Shown in pieces: positions 31,155-41,575 of a stretch of DNA of 64,000 nt. How positions within the stretch are numbered: the stretch's first letter is position 1; each line of letters starts with the position of its first letter. Made by a program: the position numbers and the translations under genes. The stretch lies in contig NZ_CP024608.1 of NCBI RefSeq assembly GCF_002752675.1, positions 6,510,001 through 6,574,000 of the forward strand, in the 5' to 3' direction. Origin of the DNA: Massilia violaceinigra. GTDB taxonomy: Bacteria > Pseudomonadota > Gammaproteobacteria > Burkholderiales > Burkholderiaceae_D. A model generated the notes under the pieces. The model saw nothing but the letters and a program-made list of their open reading frames with translations. It ran no database searches and was not told the DNA's origin.

Positions 31155-31853
31155 ATGAAAACAACCCCTGCGGCGCCCGACGGGAACACGCCGGAACCAC
31201 GTATGTACCGGGTGGTGGCCGACAGCATCCAGACCCTGATCGCCGCCGAGGGCATGCGGCCCGGCCAGCGCCTGCCGGCCGAACGCGACCTCTCCGCGCG
31301 CTTGGGCGTGAGCCGCGCCTCATTGCGCGAAGCGCTGATCGCCCTCGAGCTGGGTGGCGTGGTCGAGGTGCGCAGCGGCTCGGGCGTGTATGTCAGCGCG
31401 CAGGCGGGCGGCGCCAGCCAGGCGCCCGAAGTCGGCCCTGGACCGTTCGAGGTGCTGGCGGCGCGCCGCATGATCGAAACCGAGGTGGCCGGCATCGCCG
31501 CCAAGATGGCCACCGATTCGGCCATCGACGCCATCCTCACGGCCGTACTGGAAATGGAGCGCGACCATGAAGACCGCGCCAGCAACGAGCAGGCCGACCG
31601 CAACTTTCACCTGGCGCTGGCGCGCGCCACCGGCAACACGGCGCTGGTGGGCGCGGTCGACTACCTGTGGAACCAGCGCGGCACGCTCTGGCACAAGCTC
31701 AAGGAACACTTCCAGACCGAGGAACTGCGCAAGCAGACGCTGATCGACCACCGCAACATCCTGGCGGCGATCGCTGCGCACGATGTGGCCGGCGCGCGCC
31801 ATGCCATGCGCACCCACCTCGAACGCGTCACCCGGACCTTCTCCCGTGCGTAA
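31155..31853 (+). CDS. GntR-family transcriptional regulator, FadR/PdhR (FCD) subfamily
   Basis: This 232-residue regulator has an N-terminal winged helix (about residues 20-88, with the GQRLPAERDLSARLGVSRASLREAL signature shortened here) and an all-helical FCD ligand domain. Metal-ligand-type residues are visible in EQADRNFHLALARATGN and the IDHRNILAAI helix. Subfamily members bind TTGGT-N3-ACCAA-type operators and respond to small carboxylic acids. It is divergent from potF and 1.2 kb from two pectate lyases. Palindromes of that type occur upstream of the lyase and secretion operons, so it is a candidate regulator of them (inference). Confidence 0.9.
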   Translation: MKTTPAAPDGNTPEPRMYRVVADSIQTLIAAEGMRPGQRLPAERDLSARLGVSRASLREALIALELGGVVEVRSGSGVYVSAQAGGASQAPEVGPGPFEVLAARRMIETEVAGIAAKMATDSAIDAILTAVLEMERDHEDRASNEQADRNFHLALARATGNTALVGAVDYLWNQRGTLWHKLKEHFQTEELRKQTLIDHRNILAAIAAHDVAGARHAMRTHLERVTRTFSRA

Positions 31854-32361
31854 GCGGAGCATGGCACCGCGTACCGGCGGCTTTACCTACGTGGGGCTGA
31901 TGGTGATGGTCGCGGTGATCGGCGTGGCGACGGCGGCCACCGTCTCGGTGGGCGACCTGGCGCGCCGGCGAGAAGCCGAAAACGAGCTTCTGTTCGTCGG
32001 CAAGCAGTACATCCGCGCCTTTCTCGAATACGAACTCAATACGCCGGAAGGCCACGCCAGCCATGCGCCATCGCGCCTGGAAGACTTGCTGCAGGACCCG
32101 CGCCAGCCGGGAATGAAACGCTACCTGCGCCAGATCTATCCCGATCCGATTACCGGCAAGGCCGACTGGCAGCTGGTGCGCGCGCCGGGCGGCGGCGTGA
32201 TGGGGGTGCGCAGCGCATCGTGCGCGCCGACGATACGGCGCAGTTTTCCCGACGGCGACTGGATGTACCTCGATGGCCAGAAGCGCTACTGCGACTGGCA
32301 GTTCGCGTATGTGATGGCGTGCGGCGGGAACTGCAAGGACACGCTCAAGCCCGAAGACTGA
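31846..32361 (+). CDS. Type II secretion / type IV pilin-like pseudopilin
   Basis: This 171-residue protein has a prepilin-type N-terminus. A short basic leader ends in G-G, then comes FTYVGLMVMVAVIGVATAA, which would be cut by a prepilin peptidase before the Phe. The usual Glu at mature position 5 is Gly here. The globular part has W and Cys pairs and the YLRQIYPDPITGKADW block seen in PulG-like proteins. The GTG start overlaps the regulator stop by eight bases. An ATG five codons later would also work. It may belong to the secretion operon at 34983-42753. Confidence 0.75.
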   Translation: MRKRSMAPRTGGFTYVGLMVMVAVIGVATAATVSVGDLARRREAENELLFVGKQYIRAFLEYELNTPEGHASHAPSRLEDLLQDPRQPGMKRYLRQIYPDPITGKADWQLVRAPGGGVMGVRSASCAPTIRRSFPDGDWMYLDGQKRYCDWQFAYVMACGGNCKDTLKPED

Positions 32362-32382
32362 CAGCCTGGAACGAAAAAAAGA

Positions 32383-32411
32383 CCACGCACAGGGTTGCCC
32401 TTGCGCGTGGC
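32383..32411. terminator. Stem-loop between the pseudopilin and pectate lyase genes
   Basis: The arms CCACGC and GCGTGG with inner GGG/CCC pairing form a hairpin between two convergent genes. An A run precedes it, which on the minus strand is a T run following the stem. It can therefore terminate the minus-strand lyase transcript. Confidence 0.5.
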
Positions 32412-32452
32412 CAAACCGGCCACAAGGGCCGCTACTTCACCTGATCGATTGA

Positions 32453-33265
32453 TTACTTGAATACGCAGGCACGCGCGATGTTGTCAGCTTCCTTTTCCTT
32501 GCCCGGCTCATTGCCTTTGGCGGTGCCGACGAAGGCCGTGCAGCGCGACGACGCTTTGTTCGACACGAAGTCGCTCATGGTCGCCACATCGTAGGCCTTG
32601 GCCAGCGCCGGCAGTTTCGATTTGTCGAAGCTGCTGTTCACGCCCACGCCCGCATTGACGTTATAAATCGTCACGCCATTGATGGTGACCGTGCGTGCCG
32701 ATTGCTTCGAGCAGTTGCCGCACGAGCGATACAGCTTGCCGCCTTCTTCCGCGTAAAAGTTGGTGATGACGATTTTGCTGTTGACGCCGTTATTCTGGAA
32801 CATCTTGTCGGCTGCTTTGTACGCCGCACCGCCGGTGACGGTCATGGTGCCGGCGCCTTTGAGAGTAGCCGCATCTTCGCCCACATCGCCCCAGTACACG
32901 TTCTCGATCTTGCAGTTGCCCGCGCAATGGACGCCATCGGCGCCGCCGGCGGTCAGGTTGCGGCCCGTGCCCTTGGCAGGATCGCCCAGCACCACGTTCT
33001 TGAGGGTGGCGCCAGCGCCGAGGGTGAAGTGAGGGATCTGGCTTTCCGACTGGCTGCCATCCATCTTCTTGATATTACCCACCAGGCATACCATCTTGCC
33101 GTATTTGACCAGGCCATCGAACACGGTGTTGGCCGGTACGTCGGTCGTTTGCGTGACCAGCACTTTGGTGCACGACGGGATGGCGCGCTTGCCGGGGGCG
33201 GCCAATGCGCTGGTGGCGACAAACAGTCCGACGACTGCGAAAAGAAGGGCGTTGAATCGTTTCAT
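32453..33265 (-). CDS. Pectate lyase, polysaccharide lyase family 3
   Basis: This 270-residue secreted enzyme cleaves polygalacturonate by beta-elimination. The PL3 signature is clear: ADGVHCAGNC, followed by NVYWGDVGEDAATLKG, with paired Cys residues throughout. The signal peptide ends near residue 22 (TSALAAP). The ATG at 33265 is used because an upstream in-frame extension lacks a signal-peptide start. It lies 64 bases after the PL1 lyase on the same strand, so the two are probably co-transcribed. Export across the outer membrane would fit the adjacent secretion operon. Confidence 0.93.
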   Translation of the reverse strand: MKRFNALLFAVVGLFVATSALAAPGKRAIPSCTKVLVTQTTDVPANTVFDGLVKYGKMVCLVGNIKKMDGSQSESQIPHFTLGAGATLKNVVLGDPAKGTGRNLTAGGADGVHCAGNCKIENVYWGDVGEDAATLKGAGTMTVTGGAAYKAADKMFQNNGVNSKIVITNFYAEEGGKLYRSCGNCSKQSARTVTINGVTIYNVNAGVGVNSSFDKSKLPALAKAYDVATMSDFVSNKASSRCTAFVGTAKGNEPGKEKEADNIARACVFK

Positions 33266-33329
33266 GGTGACTCCTGATGGATGAATGAAGTAACCACCCC
33301 CGCCAGGGGATGGCTCGAACAGAGCGAAA

Positions 33330-34385
33330 TTACTGCGCCAGGTTGGTGCGCGCACCGGCGGTGGCGATGGCTTTCGCTTTCACGCCCGCAGCCGCGCTGG
33401 CGGTGTAGGCATAACCGGTAGGGCCGTAGGCCTTGGTGGTTTTCCAGTCGGTGGCGTTGGCGTAAATGCCGTCTTCCGGCGCGCCCCAGGTAATGCCGCT
33501 GCCGACGAAGTTGTTGCGCAGGTCCCAGTAACCGAGTTTGGCGCTGTCGCGCGAGGTGACCGGGTTCCTGACGTTCTCAAAGTAGTTCGATTCGACCAGC
33601 GCCATCGCGCCCATGCGCACGTTGATGCCCGAGGTATCCACGTTGCCGAAGTAGTTGTTGAAGATGTGGGCTTTACCGTAGCGCAGCAGCGGCAGGCGCG
33701 ACTTGACGTTCTCGAAGCGGTTGTTGTGGTAGGTGGTCAGCGAGCCGGCGTTGAGCGTATCCTTTTCGCTGAAACCATTGAGCGCCACCTTCTGGTAGTT
33801 GTACACGTAGTTGTACGACACCGTGATGTGGTTGGCGCCCTTCTTCATGTCGATGCCGCCGTCGAACGACGCATCGCCCGCGCCAGGGCACGACTTGATC
33901 GAAGCGAAGATAGTGTTGTGGTCGATCCAGATCTTGCTTGGCTTGCCGCTCGACGTGCCTTCGATCGAAATCGAGTCGGCGGCTTCGCCGCCCTGCAGCA
34001 GGCCGATGGTCATGTTCTGCACGATCACGTTGCTCGAATCGCCGACGATACGAATGCCGAAGTTGGCGGACGAATCGGCCGTGCCGCGGATCGTGATGTC
34101 GTTCTTGCCCTTGATTTCCAGCGTTTGCGCCGGTTTCTTCCACTGCGCGCAGACATCCTTGACGCTGGCGAAGTCGAACTTGCCGGTGTAGTTCAGTACC
34201 AGGCCGCCGCTGCCCGAATATGCCTTGATCTTCGCGGCCATCTCGGCCAGCGAGGCCACGTTCACGGCAGCCTTGCTGCCGCCGCCCGTGGTGGCGGCGC
34301 CGTAGCCCACCGGTCCGGCCACCGCCTGGGTAGCGGCCAGCACAGCGGCTGCTGCCAGGGTCAGTTTCAATGTCGATACGTTCAT
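33330..34385 (-). CDS. Pectate lyase, polysaccharide lyase family 1
   Basis: This 351-residue secreted lyase has a signal peptide ending near residue 23 (TQAVAG) and the PL1 parallel beta-helix motifs. These are the WIDHNT block, the Ca-site D-x3-D region (DASFDGGIDMKKG), and SRLPLLRYGKAH carrying the catalytic Arg of the R-x-P-x-x-R motif. GGAG lies eight bases before the ATG. Upstream is a 600-base AT-rich region with repeated TTTGGT-N3-ACCAAA palindromes. It is the first gene of a probable two-lyase operon. Confidence 0.95.
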   Translation of the reverse strand: MNVSTLKLTLAAAAVLAATQAVAGPVGYGAATTGGGSKAAVNVASLAEMAAKIKAYSGSGGLVLNYTGKFDFASVKDVCAQWKKPAQTLEIKGKNDITIRGTADSSANFGIRIVGDSSNVIVQNMTIGLLQGGEAADSISIEGTSSGKPSKIWIDHNTIFASIKSCPGAGDASFDGGIDMKKGANHITVSYNYVYNYQKVALNGFSEKDTLNAGSLTTYHNNRFENVKSRLPLLRYGKAHIFNNYFGNVDTSGINVRMGAMALVESNYFENVRNPVTSRDSAKLGYWDLRNNFVGSGITWGAPEDGIYANATDWKTTKAYGPTGYAYTASAAAGVKAKAIATAGARTNLAQ

Positions 34386-34982
34386 GCGCTTACTCCGTAA
34401 GTATTGTTATTTTTCAAAACGCCGGACCGGCCGGGATGTTTTCCGCTGGCAGCGATGTAGACCGAACGGAGCGCCGCTTTGTTGCCGTATTGCATCCACT
34501 GAAAGCATGGGTAAATGCGTACTGCGGGTCGGCCGTCATGCAAATAAATCAACGTTCGCTAGGTCTGCTGCGAGGATGCTCGTTTGTATGTTGACGTGTC
34601 AATATGGTGTTAAATGATTAAAAGCATTATTAAGATACCAATTTCCGGGATCAACGCCGGCCACCGAACGCCAAGCTGTGAGATTGTCACAGTCAATGAC
34701 TTTATTTTTCGCATAACATCTGAGTATATGCACCTAACGTATATCAACGTCGTCAAGATGCCATTTGCAATGGGATGTGGGCAAACGCGCCTGTATTTCA
34801 AGATAGATAAGACCTGATGCTGATTAAAAATGTAAAATACAAGCTCAAAAAACAACATTTGGTATGACCAAAATATGATATTGGTCCATCCATAATCGAG
34901 TTTTGGTCAGTCCACATGACAATCTTTGGCCGAATATAACGCGGTTTAGTCAGTTTTTGGCCTGACCAAAATGAAGGGTGAT
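34386..34982. promoter_or_regulatory. AT-rich regulatory region upstream of the pectate lyase genes
   Basis: This 597-base stretch has no convincing gene and is far more AT-rich than its surroundings. It holds a TTGAC-GT-GTCAA palindrome (34591-34602), a perfect CTGTGA-N5-TCACAG palindrome (34676-34692), and an array of TTTGGT-N3-ACCAAA-type sites (34858-34970). The minus-strand lyase operon starts at its left end and the secretion operon ends at its right end, so the sites most likely control the lyases. Confidence 0.6.
34858..34970. promoter_or_regulatory. Array of TTTGGT-N3-ACCAAA operator-like palindromes
   Basis: Two good 15-base palindromes lie at 34858-34872 (TTTGGTATGACCAAA) and 34956-34970 (TTTGGCCTGACCAAA). 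Between them weaker copies start at 34880, 34902 and 34925, so successive sites are 22, 22, 23 and 31 bases apart. That is close to two helical turns for the first four. The TTGGT-N3-ACCAA geometry matches operators of the PdhR/FadR group of GntR regulators. Related sites lie upstream of the secretion operon at 42898-42932. Confidence 0.65.
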
Positions 34983-35366
34983 TCAGAGACGGCTGAAAGG
35001 CATGCCGTCGCGAGTGCTGCCCGGGGCGCCGCTGTAGAGGTTGTAGACGCCGGCACCGCTGTCGGGCGCGACGAGAATCCAGGTCGAGGTACTTTCGGTC
35101 AGAGGATCGAGTGGCAGGGTGCGCAGGTATTTGCGCTCCACCAGCTCGCCGAGCGTCTGCGGATAGCGTCCGTTATCGCCATAGAACTTGTCGATCACCC
35201 CGCGCGTGATGTGCAGGTTTTCCTTGAGGACCGTCTCTTTCGACTGGTCGATGCTGCGGAAAAAACGCGGCGCGGCGATCGTCAGCAGCAGCGCCAGGAT
35301 CGCCAGCACCACCAGCAGTTCGATCAGCGTGAAGCCGCGCTTACCAGCGCCTGTACGCAATACCAT
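34983..35366 (-). CDS. Pseudopilin, GspG-like (second of the operon)
   Basis: This 127-residue protein has a prepilin leader (MVLRTGAGKRG) and the conserved FTLIELLVVLAILALLL helix with Glu at mature position 5, then a small GspG-like C-terminal domain. Pseudopilins build the piston of type II secretion systems. Its start lies inside the 3' end of the preceding pseudopilin gene (26-base overlap), so it is translationally coupled. It is the last gene of the operon. Confidence 0.88.
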   Translation of the reverse strand: MVLRTGAGKRGFTLIELLVVLAILALLLTIAAPRFFRSIDQSKETVLKENLHITRGVIDKFYGDNGRYPQTLGELVERKYLRTLPLDPLTESTSTWILVAPDSGAGVYNLYSGAPGSTRDGMPFSRL

Positions 35367-35811
35367 TCAGGCCCACCTGTTCAGAATTGGAGTGCACATC
35401 GTAGACATCCTCGCCCGGCTTGGGGTCGGCCGGGTCGCTCTGGTAAGAGCGCAGGCGCCAGGTCTGCTCCGCCGGCACGGACAGATCGTCATGGAACGGA
35501 TCGCGCGGCAGCGCGCGCAGAAAGAACACCTTGCGCGCCTTGGCGCTGCGCTGGTCAGGCACGCCGTTCACCAGCGCCTGCAGGTTGGACGGATAGCCGC
35601 TGCCATCGAGCAGGCTGGCGATGCGGCCCTCGCCGGCCGCGCGCTTGTATTCGTCGAGCGCGGTGCGAATGTCGCGCAAGGCCAAGCGCAACTCCTGTTC
35701 CTTCTGGCGCTGCACCGCCACCTGCGCCAACGGCAAGGCAATGGTGGACAACAGCGCCACGATCGCCAGCGTCACCATCAGCTCGATGAGCGTAAAGCCG
35801 CGCATGCGCAT
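35341..35811 (-). CDS. Pseudopilin, GspG-like (first of the operon)
   Basis: This 156-residue protein starts MRMRG followed by FTLIELMVTLAIVALLSTIA, a textbook type III signal with Glu5. The C-terminal part has the FFLRALPRDPFHDD and W-x-LRSYQSDP blocks of GspG-like pseudopilins, with a possible Ca-binding acidic loop. The ATG is one base after the secretin stop and has no Shine-Dalgarno, which suggests translational coupling. Confidence 0.88.
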   Translation of the reverse strand: MRMRGFTLIELMVTLAIVALLSTIALPLAQVAVQRQKEQELRLALRDIRTALDEYKRAAGEGRIASLLDGSGYPSNLQALVNGVPDQRSAKARKVFFLRALPRDPFHDDLSVPAEQTWRLRSYQSDPADPKPGEDVYDVHSNSEQVGLNGIAYRRW

Positions 35812-35812
35812 G

Positions 35813-37684
35813 TCAGCCGCCGGTCCGTTCAGGCAGCAACGGGCTGGCCGGTGCTGGCGCAGGCACCGGCGGCGGCTCCTGCGGCACCGGCTGGCCGGGC
35901 TGGCCCGCCTGGCCGCCCTGCCCGCGCAGGCTGCCGTCCGTACCCGCATCGAACTCCACCTCGCCGCCGGCGCCACGGGCCTGGTTGCGCAGCACGCGCG
36001 GCGTGATCGACAGGACAATCTCGGTCTTGGTGCGCTCCCGGCCCTTGCTGCCGAACAGGCGGTCGAGCATCGGCAGCTCGCCCAGGCCCGGAATGGCGCT
36101 CGACGAACGCTTGTCGTTATCGCTGATCAGGCCCGCCAGCACCTGGTTCTCGCCGTCGCGCAGGCGCAGCACCGTGCTGGCATTGCGCGCGCCGATGCGG
36201 TAGCCGTACGGCTGGTCGTTACTGTCAAAGATCGTGCCCAGGATGCTGCTCACTTCCAGACTGAGTTTGATCGACACCTCATCGTCCATATACACAACCG
36301 GCTCGGCTTCGAGCTTGAGGCCGACGTCGAGGTAATTGACCGACTGCGAGGTCACGCCGGTCGAGGTGACGTTGGCCGACACGCTCGGCACCCGCTCGCC
36401 GACCCGGATCAGCGCCTTTTCACGGCTCTTGATGCGGATGCGCGGATTGGCCAGCACGCTGACGTTATCGCGGTTCACCGATGCCGACAGCCGCATCGGA
36501 TCGACGCTGGCCAGCAGGCCGCGCGAGTTCAGGTTTTTCAGGTCGCTGAGGGTGAACGGGCTGGTGGTGACGCTGCCGTCGTACATCACCGTCGACGCGC
36601 CGAGCGGCGTCAGGCTGACGTTGCCCGGCCACTTCACGCCCAGCGATTCGAGGTCGCTGCGCTGCACTTCCAGAATCTCGACTTCCAGCATCACCTCCGG
36701 TTCGGCCACGTCGTGCAGCGCCACCAGCTTGGCCGCCATCAGGATGGTCTCGGGCGTATCGCGCAGCACCAGCATGTTGAGTTTTTCATCCACCACGAGG
36801 TCGCGCGTCTTGAGCAGGGTGCGCAAGCTGTTGGCGACCGTTTTGGCTTCGGCGTTGGCGATGTGGAAGCTGCGGATCGTCAGCTTCTGGTATTCGCGCT
36901 GCTTGGCCGAGTCGTTCGGGTACAGCAGCACGGTGTGCTCGTCGACGATGCGCTGTTCCATCTGCACGCTCATCAAGAGATTGCGCAGCGCCTGTTCGAT
37001 GGTCGTGTCGTGCAGATTGAGCGTGACGCGCAGGTCGGCCGGCACGTCCTTGTCGAGCGTGAAGCTGATGCCCGAGGTGCGCGACATCGATTCGAGCACC
37101 GCGCGCAGCGGCGCATCGTGAAAGCGCAGGCTCAGTCGCTTCTGGAACGCCTTGCCCAGTGCCGTGCTGGCCGGCGCGCTTTCCGCGCGCTCGCGCAGGG
37201 CCTGCAGCAGCTTCGCCGCGCGCTGGTTCTTGGGGTATTTCCCCAGCAGCGCACGCAAGGCCTCTCCGGCTTCCTCGCGCTTGCCGGCGGCAAGCAGCTG
37301 CTCCGCGCCGGCAAGCGCCTGCGCCTGCGCTTGCGCCGCGGCCAGGCTGCGCATGCCGATCATGGACTGGTCCACCGCGCCCAGGACGGCGGCGCGGCGG
37401 TATCCCTCCTGCGCCGCATCCCACGATCCGCGTGCCACATCCTGCGCCGCCTGCGCCAGCACCTGGTTGGTCAGCTGGATGCGGGTATTGGCCAGCAGGA
37501 CGCGCGCCTCGATGTGCCCGGGGGCTGCGGCCAGCACCTGCTCCAGCCGCGACATGCCCTCTTCCAGCTTGCCGGCATCGAGCAAGGCGCGCACTTCCGG
37601 CGGCATGGGCTGCGGTCCGGCCGCGCACGCGGCCAGGCCGGCCAGGCTGCATACCAATGCCACATTGCGTGCGATTTTTCTCAT
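35813..37684 (-). CDS. Secretin lipoprotein (GspD/PilQ/MshL family) with N-terminal TPR region
   Basis: Secretins form the outer-membrane gate of type II secretion and type IV pili. The 623-residue protein has a lipoprotein signal with Cys20 (LAGLAACA) and a helical TPR-like region (about 25-180). A STN/N0 domain (about 185-265) follows, then an N1-like domain and the secretin core with the final VLSITPRVLR strand. A Gly/Pro/Gln-rich tail ends the protein. Fusion of TPR repeats to a self-lipidated secretin is unlike classical GspD and closer to MshL-type secretins. It overlaps the GspC/PilP-like gene upstream. Confidence 0.88.
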   Translation of the reverse strand: MRKIARNVALVCSLAGLAACAAGPQPMPPEVRALLDAGKLEEGMSRLEQVLAAAPGHIEARVLLANTRIQLTNQVLAQAAQDVARGSWDAAQEGYRRAAVLGAVDQSMIGMRSLAAAQAQAQALAGAEQLLAAGKREEAGEALRALLGKYPKNQRAAKLLQALRERAESAPASTALGKAFQKRLSLRFHDAPLRAVLESMSRTSGISFTLDKDVPADLRVTLNLHDTTIEQALRNLLMSVQMEQRIVDEHTVLLYPNDSAKQREYQKLTIRSFHIANAEAKTVANSLRTLLKTRDLVVDEKLNMLVLRDTPETILMAAKLVALHDVAEPEVMLEVEILEVQRSDLESLGVKWPGNVSLTPLGASTVMYDGSVTTSPFTLSDLKNLNSRGLLASVDPMRLSASVNRDNVSVLANPRIRIKSREKALIRVGERVPSVSANVTSTGVTSQSVNYLDVGLKLEAEPVVYMDDEVSIKLSLEVSSILGTIFDSNDQPYGYRIGARNASTVLRLRDGENQVLAGLISDNDKRSSSAIPGLGELPMLDRLFGSKGRERTKTEIVLSITPRVLRNQARGAGGEVEFDAGTDGSLRGQGGQAGQPGQPVPQEPPPVPAPAPASPLLPERTGG

Positions 37685-38154
37685 TCTTCTGTCCCGAAAC
37701 TGATCCGGTGTTCCTTGCCGGTTTGTTGATCCTGAATGTTCACCGATTCCTGGCGCAAGGCCAGCACGCGATAACGTTTTTCGAATACGGTGCCGGCGCG
37801 CGCCAGCAGCACGGCGTCGTTGCGCAGCAAGTAGGCTTCGCGCACGCCGTCTTCCACCTTGAAACCGAGCAGCACGAACGGCGCCACCGGCTTCTCGCTG
37901 GCGTCCGCCGCATCGGCCGCCGCGCCCTGCGCCGCAGGCTCCGCGGGGCCGCCCGCAAACAGGTCGGGCACAGGATCGGCCGGATCGGCGATGACGTTCG
38001 GCGCGCCCACTGGCATCACCACGGCCAGCGCCGTTTGCGGGCGGCGCGGACGTTCGCTCACACCGACCACCTCGGGTTCGGGCACTCTGTCGAACAGCAT
38101 CAGCAAGCCGACGCCCAGCATCACCACCAGCATGATCTTCAGGCGGGTTGACAT
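37681..38154 (-). CDS. GspC/PilP-like inner-membrane linker protein
   Basis: This 157-residue protein has one N-terminal membrane segment (about 7-21), a Pro/Ala-rich linker, and a small C-terminal beta domain (FVLLGFKVEDG...YLLRNDAVLLARAGTVFEKRYRV). That resembles the homology region of GspC or the PilP domain, which contacts the secretin. It starts within the stop of the previous gene (TGATG) and its own stop overlaps the secretin start. Identification is by domain form and operon position. Confidence 0.72.
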   Translation of the reverse strand: MSTRLKIMLVVMLGVGLLMLFDRVPEPEVVGVSERPRRPQTALAVVMPVGAPNVIADPADPVPDLFAGGPAEPAAQGAAADAADASEKPVAPFVLLGFKVEDGVREAYLLRNDAVLLARAGTVFEKRYRVLALRQESVNIQDQQTGKEHRISFGTEE

Positions 38155-38699
38155 CAGGACGCCCTTTGCGCCGGTGCTTGCGCCGTGAACCAGACCGAAA
38201 AGAGCAGGCGCGCCTCGATTCCGGCGCCGACAGGGGCGCGGTGGATGCCCAGTTCGTCGAGCGACAGGCCGGGAATGGCCTGGGCCGCGCGCAGGAAGCG
38301 GCGCACCTGCGGATAGGTGCCGGTGGCCGGCATCTGCACCTGCCAGCGGCCGACGCGGCCCGTTTCCTGGCGCCGGTAGTCGGCCTGCGCGATCGTCAGT
38401 CCGTGTTCGGCGGCCAGGGCGAACAGGCGCTGCACCGCTGCATCGGCACGCGCCGCCGGTGGCAGTGCACTGTGCGGCGCGCCATGCGGAGCGCTGGCCT
38501 GGGCCGCCTGGGTGCGCGTGCTCAGTTGTTCGCTCGCCTGCATTGACAGGGCCTCGCGCAAGGCCGCCTCCTGCGACGGCAGCCACCAGCCCCACGCCAG
38601 CAGTGCGCCCAGCAGCAAGACTGCGCCGGGCAGCATCCACAGGCCGTGGCGCACCGCCAGTACCTCAAGGCGCCAGCGCAACGCGTTCAATTGCATCAT
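38154..38699 (-). CDS. PilO/GspM-like platform protein
   Basis: This 181-residue bitopic protein has one membrane segment (about 20-42), a helical stretch (about 43-100), and a ferredoxin-like alpha/beta domain ending in ARLLFSVWFTAQ. Together these are the form of PilO or GspM. In related machines it pairs with PilN/GspL to form the inner-membrane platform. It is coupled to both neighbours by overlapping starts and stops. Confidence 0.7.
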   Translation of the reverse strand: MMQLNALRWRLEVLAVRHGLWMLPGAVLLLGALLAWGWWLPSQEAALREALSMQASEQLSTRTQAAQASAPHGAPHSALPPAARADAAVQRLFALAAEHGLTIAQADYRRQETGRVGRWQVQMPATGTYPQVRRFLRAAQAIPGLSLDELGIHRAPVGAGIEARLLFSVWFTAQAPAQRAS

Positions 38700-39265
38700 G
38701 GCGCGCTCCGCGGTTCCGCGTCGGGCAGGCGGTATGGCGCCGCCAGCTGCGCTTCGTAGTGGAAGTTAATGCCGCCTTCAGCCGCTGCTTCGTGCCGCAT
38801 CAGGCTCAGACGGGTAAATACCGGGCTGCCCTGGAGCGAGCGCAGGTAATCCTGAAGCCCCGCGACGTCGGCCATGTTGGCCTGGACCTTCACGACACCG
38901 CGCGCCAGATCCGGCTCGAACGATTGCAGGCGCGCCTGCGGCACGCGTTCGAATGCGCGGAAAATCTCTTCCCATGGCTGCGCGCGCTGCAGCATGGATT
39001 GGCGCAGCAGCTGCGCTTCCTCGGCCAGCGGCTGCACGCGGCTGCGTTCGGAGCGCGCGCGCTGCTCGCTGGCTTCCACGCGCGCGGCCTGCGCCACCCT
39101 CGCCTGCTCCAGGTCGCGCCGCACCTGCAGCACGCGTTCGATGGTCAGAAAACCAAGGACGCCCGCCAGCAGCGTGAAGGCGATGCCCAGCTGGGTGCCG
39201 CGCATGCGCCAGTCCCAGCGCCACATGCCGCGCTGGTCGGCAAAGTCGATCATCATCGGCTTCAT
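38696..39265 (-). CDS. PilN-like platform protein
   Basis: This 189-residue protein has a short cytoplasmic N-terminus, one membrane segment (about 26-44), a long Arg/Gln/Ala-rich coiled coil and a ferredoxin-like end domain. It matches PilN or the C-terminal half of GspL. The ATG at 39265 overlaps the stop of the PilM-like gene (ATGA). Splitting into PilM-like and PilN-like proteins is a type IV pilus trait, unlike the fused GspL of classical type II systems. Confidence 0.72.
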   Translation of the reverse strand: MKPMMIDFADQRGMWRWDWRMRGTQLGIAFTLLAGVLGFLTIERVLQVRRDLEQARVAQAARVEASEQRARSERSRVQPLAEEAQLLRQSMLQRAQPWEEIFRAFERVPQARLQSFEPDLARGVVKVQANMADVAGLQDYLRSLQGSPVFTRLSLMRHEAAAEGGINFHYEAQLAAPYRLPDAEPRSAP

Positions 39266-39898
39266 GCGGCCGCCTCCAGGTGCGTCCAGCCGGCAGGCAT
39301 GGCGGGACCGGACCAGAAGCACGCAGCCGGCAAGGCGACGCCGAGGCGCGCCAGTTCCAGCGCCAGCAAACCGTCGACGTCCTGGCCCGGCTGCTGGCGC
39401 ACCAGTTGCAGCCGCGCCTTGTGCCAGATCAGCAGATTGACCACGCCATCGGCCGCGGCGCACCACACGCCGTCGGCGGGCAACACCGCGCAGTGGCGAT
39501 TCCAGTCCTGCAGCAGCGCCGGCAGCACCCGCGCCAGCGAAAAGCCGGCCAGCGCCTGGCGCAGGCTGCGCGGAATCGCACAGGCGAGCATCGGCGCGTC
39601 GGCCTGCCAGTCGGCCTGCAGGAGCCAGTCGGCCGGCGTCTGGCCGTACAGAGTCTCGAAGCGGGCGTCGAGCAGCAGGCGGCAGTCGCGCAGGCCGGAA
39701 ATGCCGGCCGGCGGTTCCAGCAAAAAGGTACGGCTCCAGCAATCGGCCACGCGCACCGACAGGCGCGCGCGCGCCGGCAGCAGTTGCGCCAGTTCGGCTT
39801 TCATCGCGGTCCAGTCGCCCCCATGCGCCTTGAGCGTGGTGCGTTGCGCGCCGCGCCGCAGCGCGATGGTGTGGGCGCCGATGTCGACGCCGATGTTT

Positions 39899-39918
<20 letters not shown>
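39262..39918 (-). CDS. Short PilM/GspL-type cytoplasmic platform protein
   Basis: This 218-residue soluble protein begins with an actin-fold-like phosphate motif (NIGVDIGAHTIALRR). It occupies the PilM position between the ATPase and the PilN-like gene. It is about 130 residues shorter than PilM, so at least one subdomain is missing or reduced. It may bind the N-terminus of the PilN-like partner and the ATPase. The start lies inside the 3' end of the ATPase gene (20-base overlap). Confidence 0.65.

Positions 39919-41571
<1,653 letters not shown>

Positions 41572-41575
<4 letters not shown>

Noticed and set aside
30989..31603. Long N-terminal extension of the PotF-like gene
   Set aside because: It runs antisense through the regulator gene and would bury the signal peptide; the start with GGAGG at 30988 is clear.
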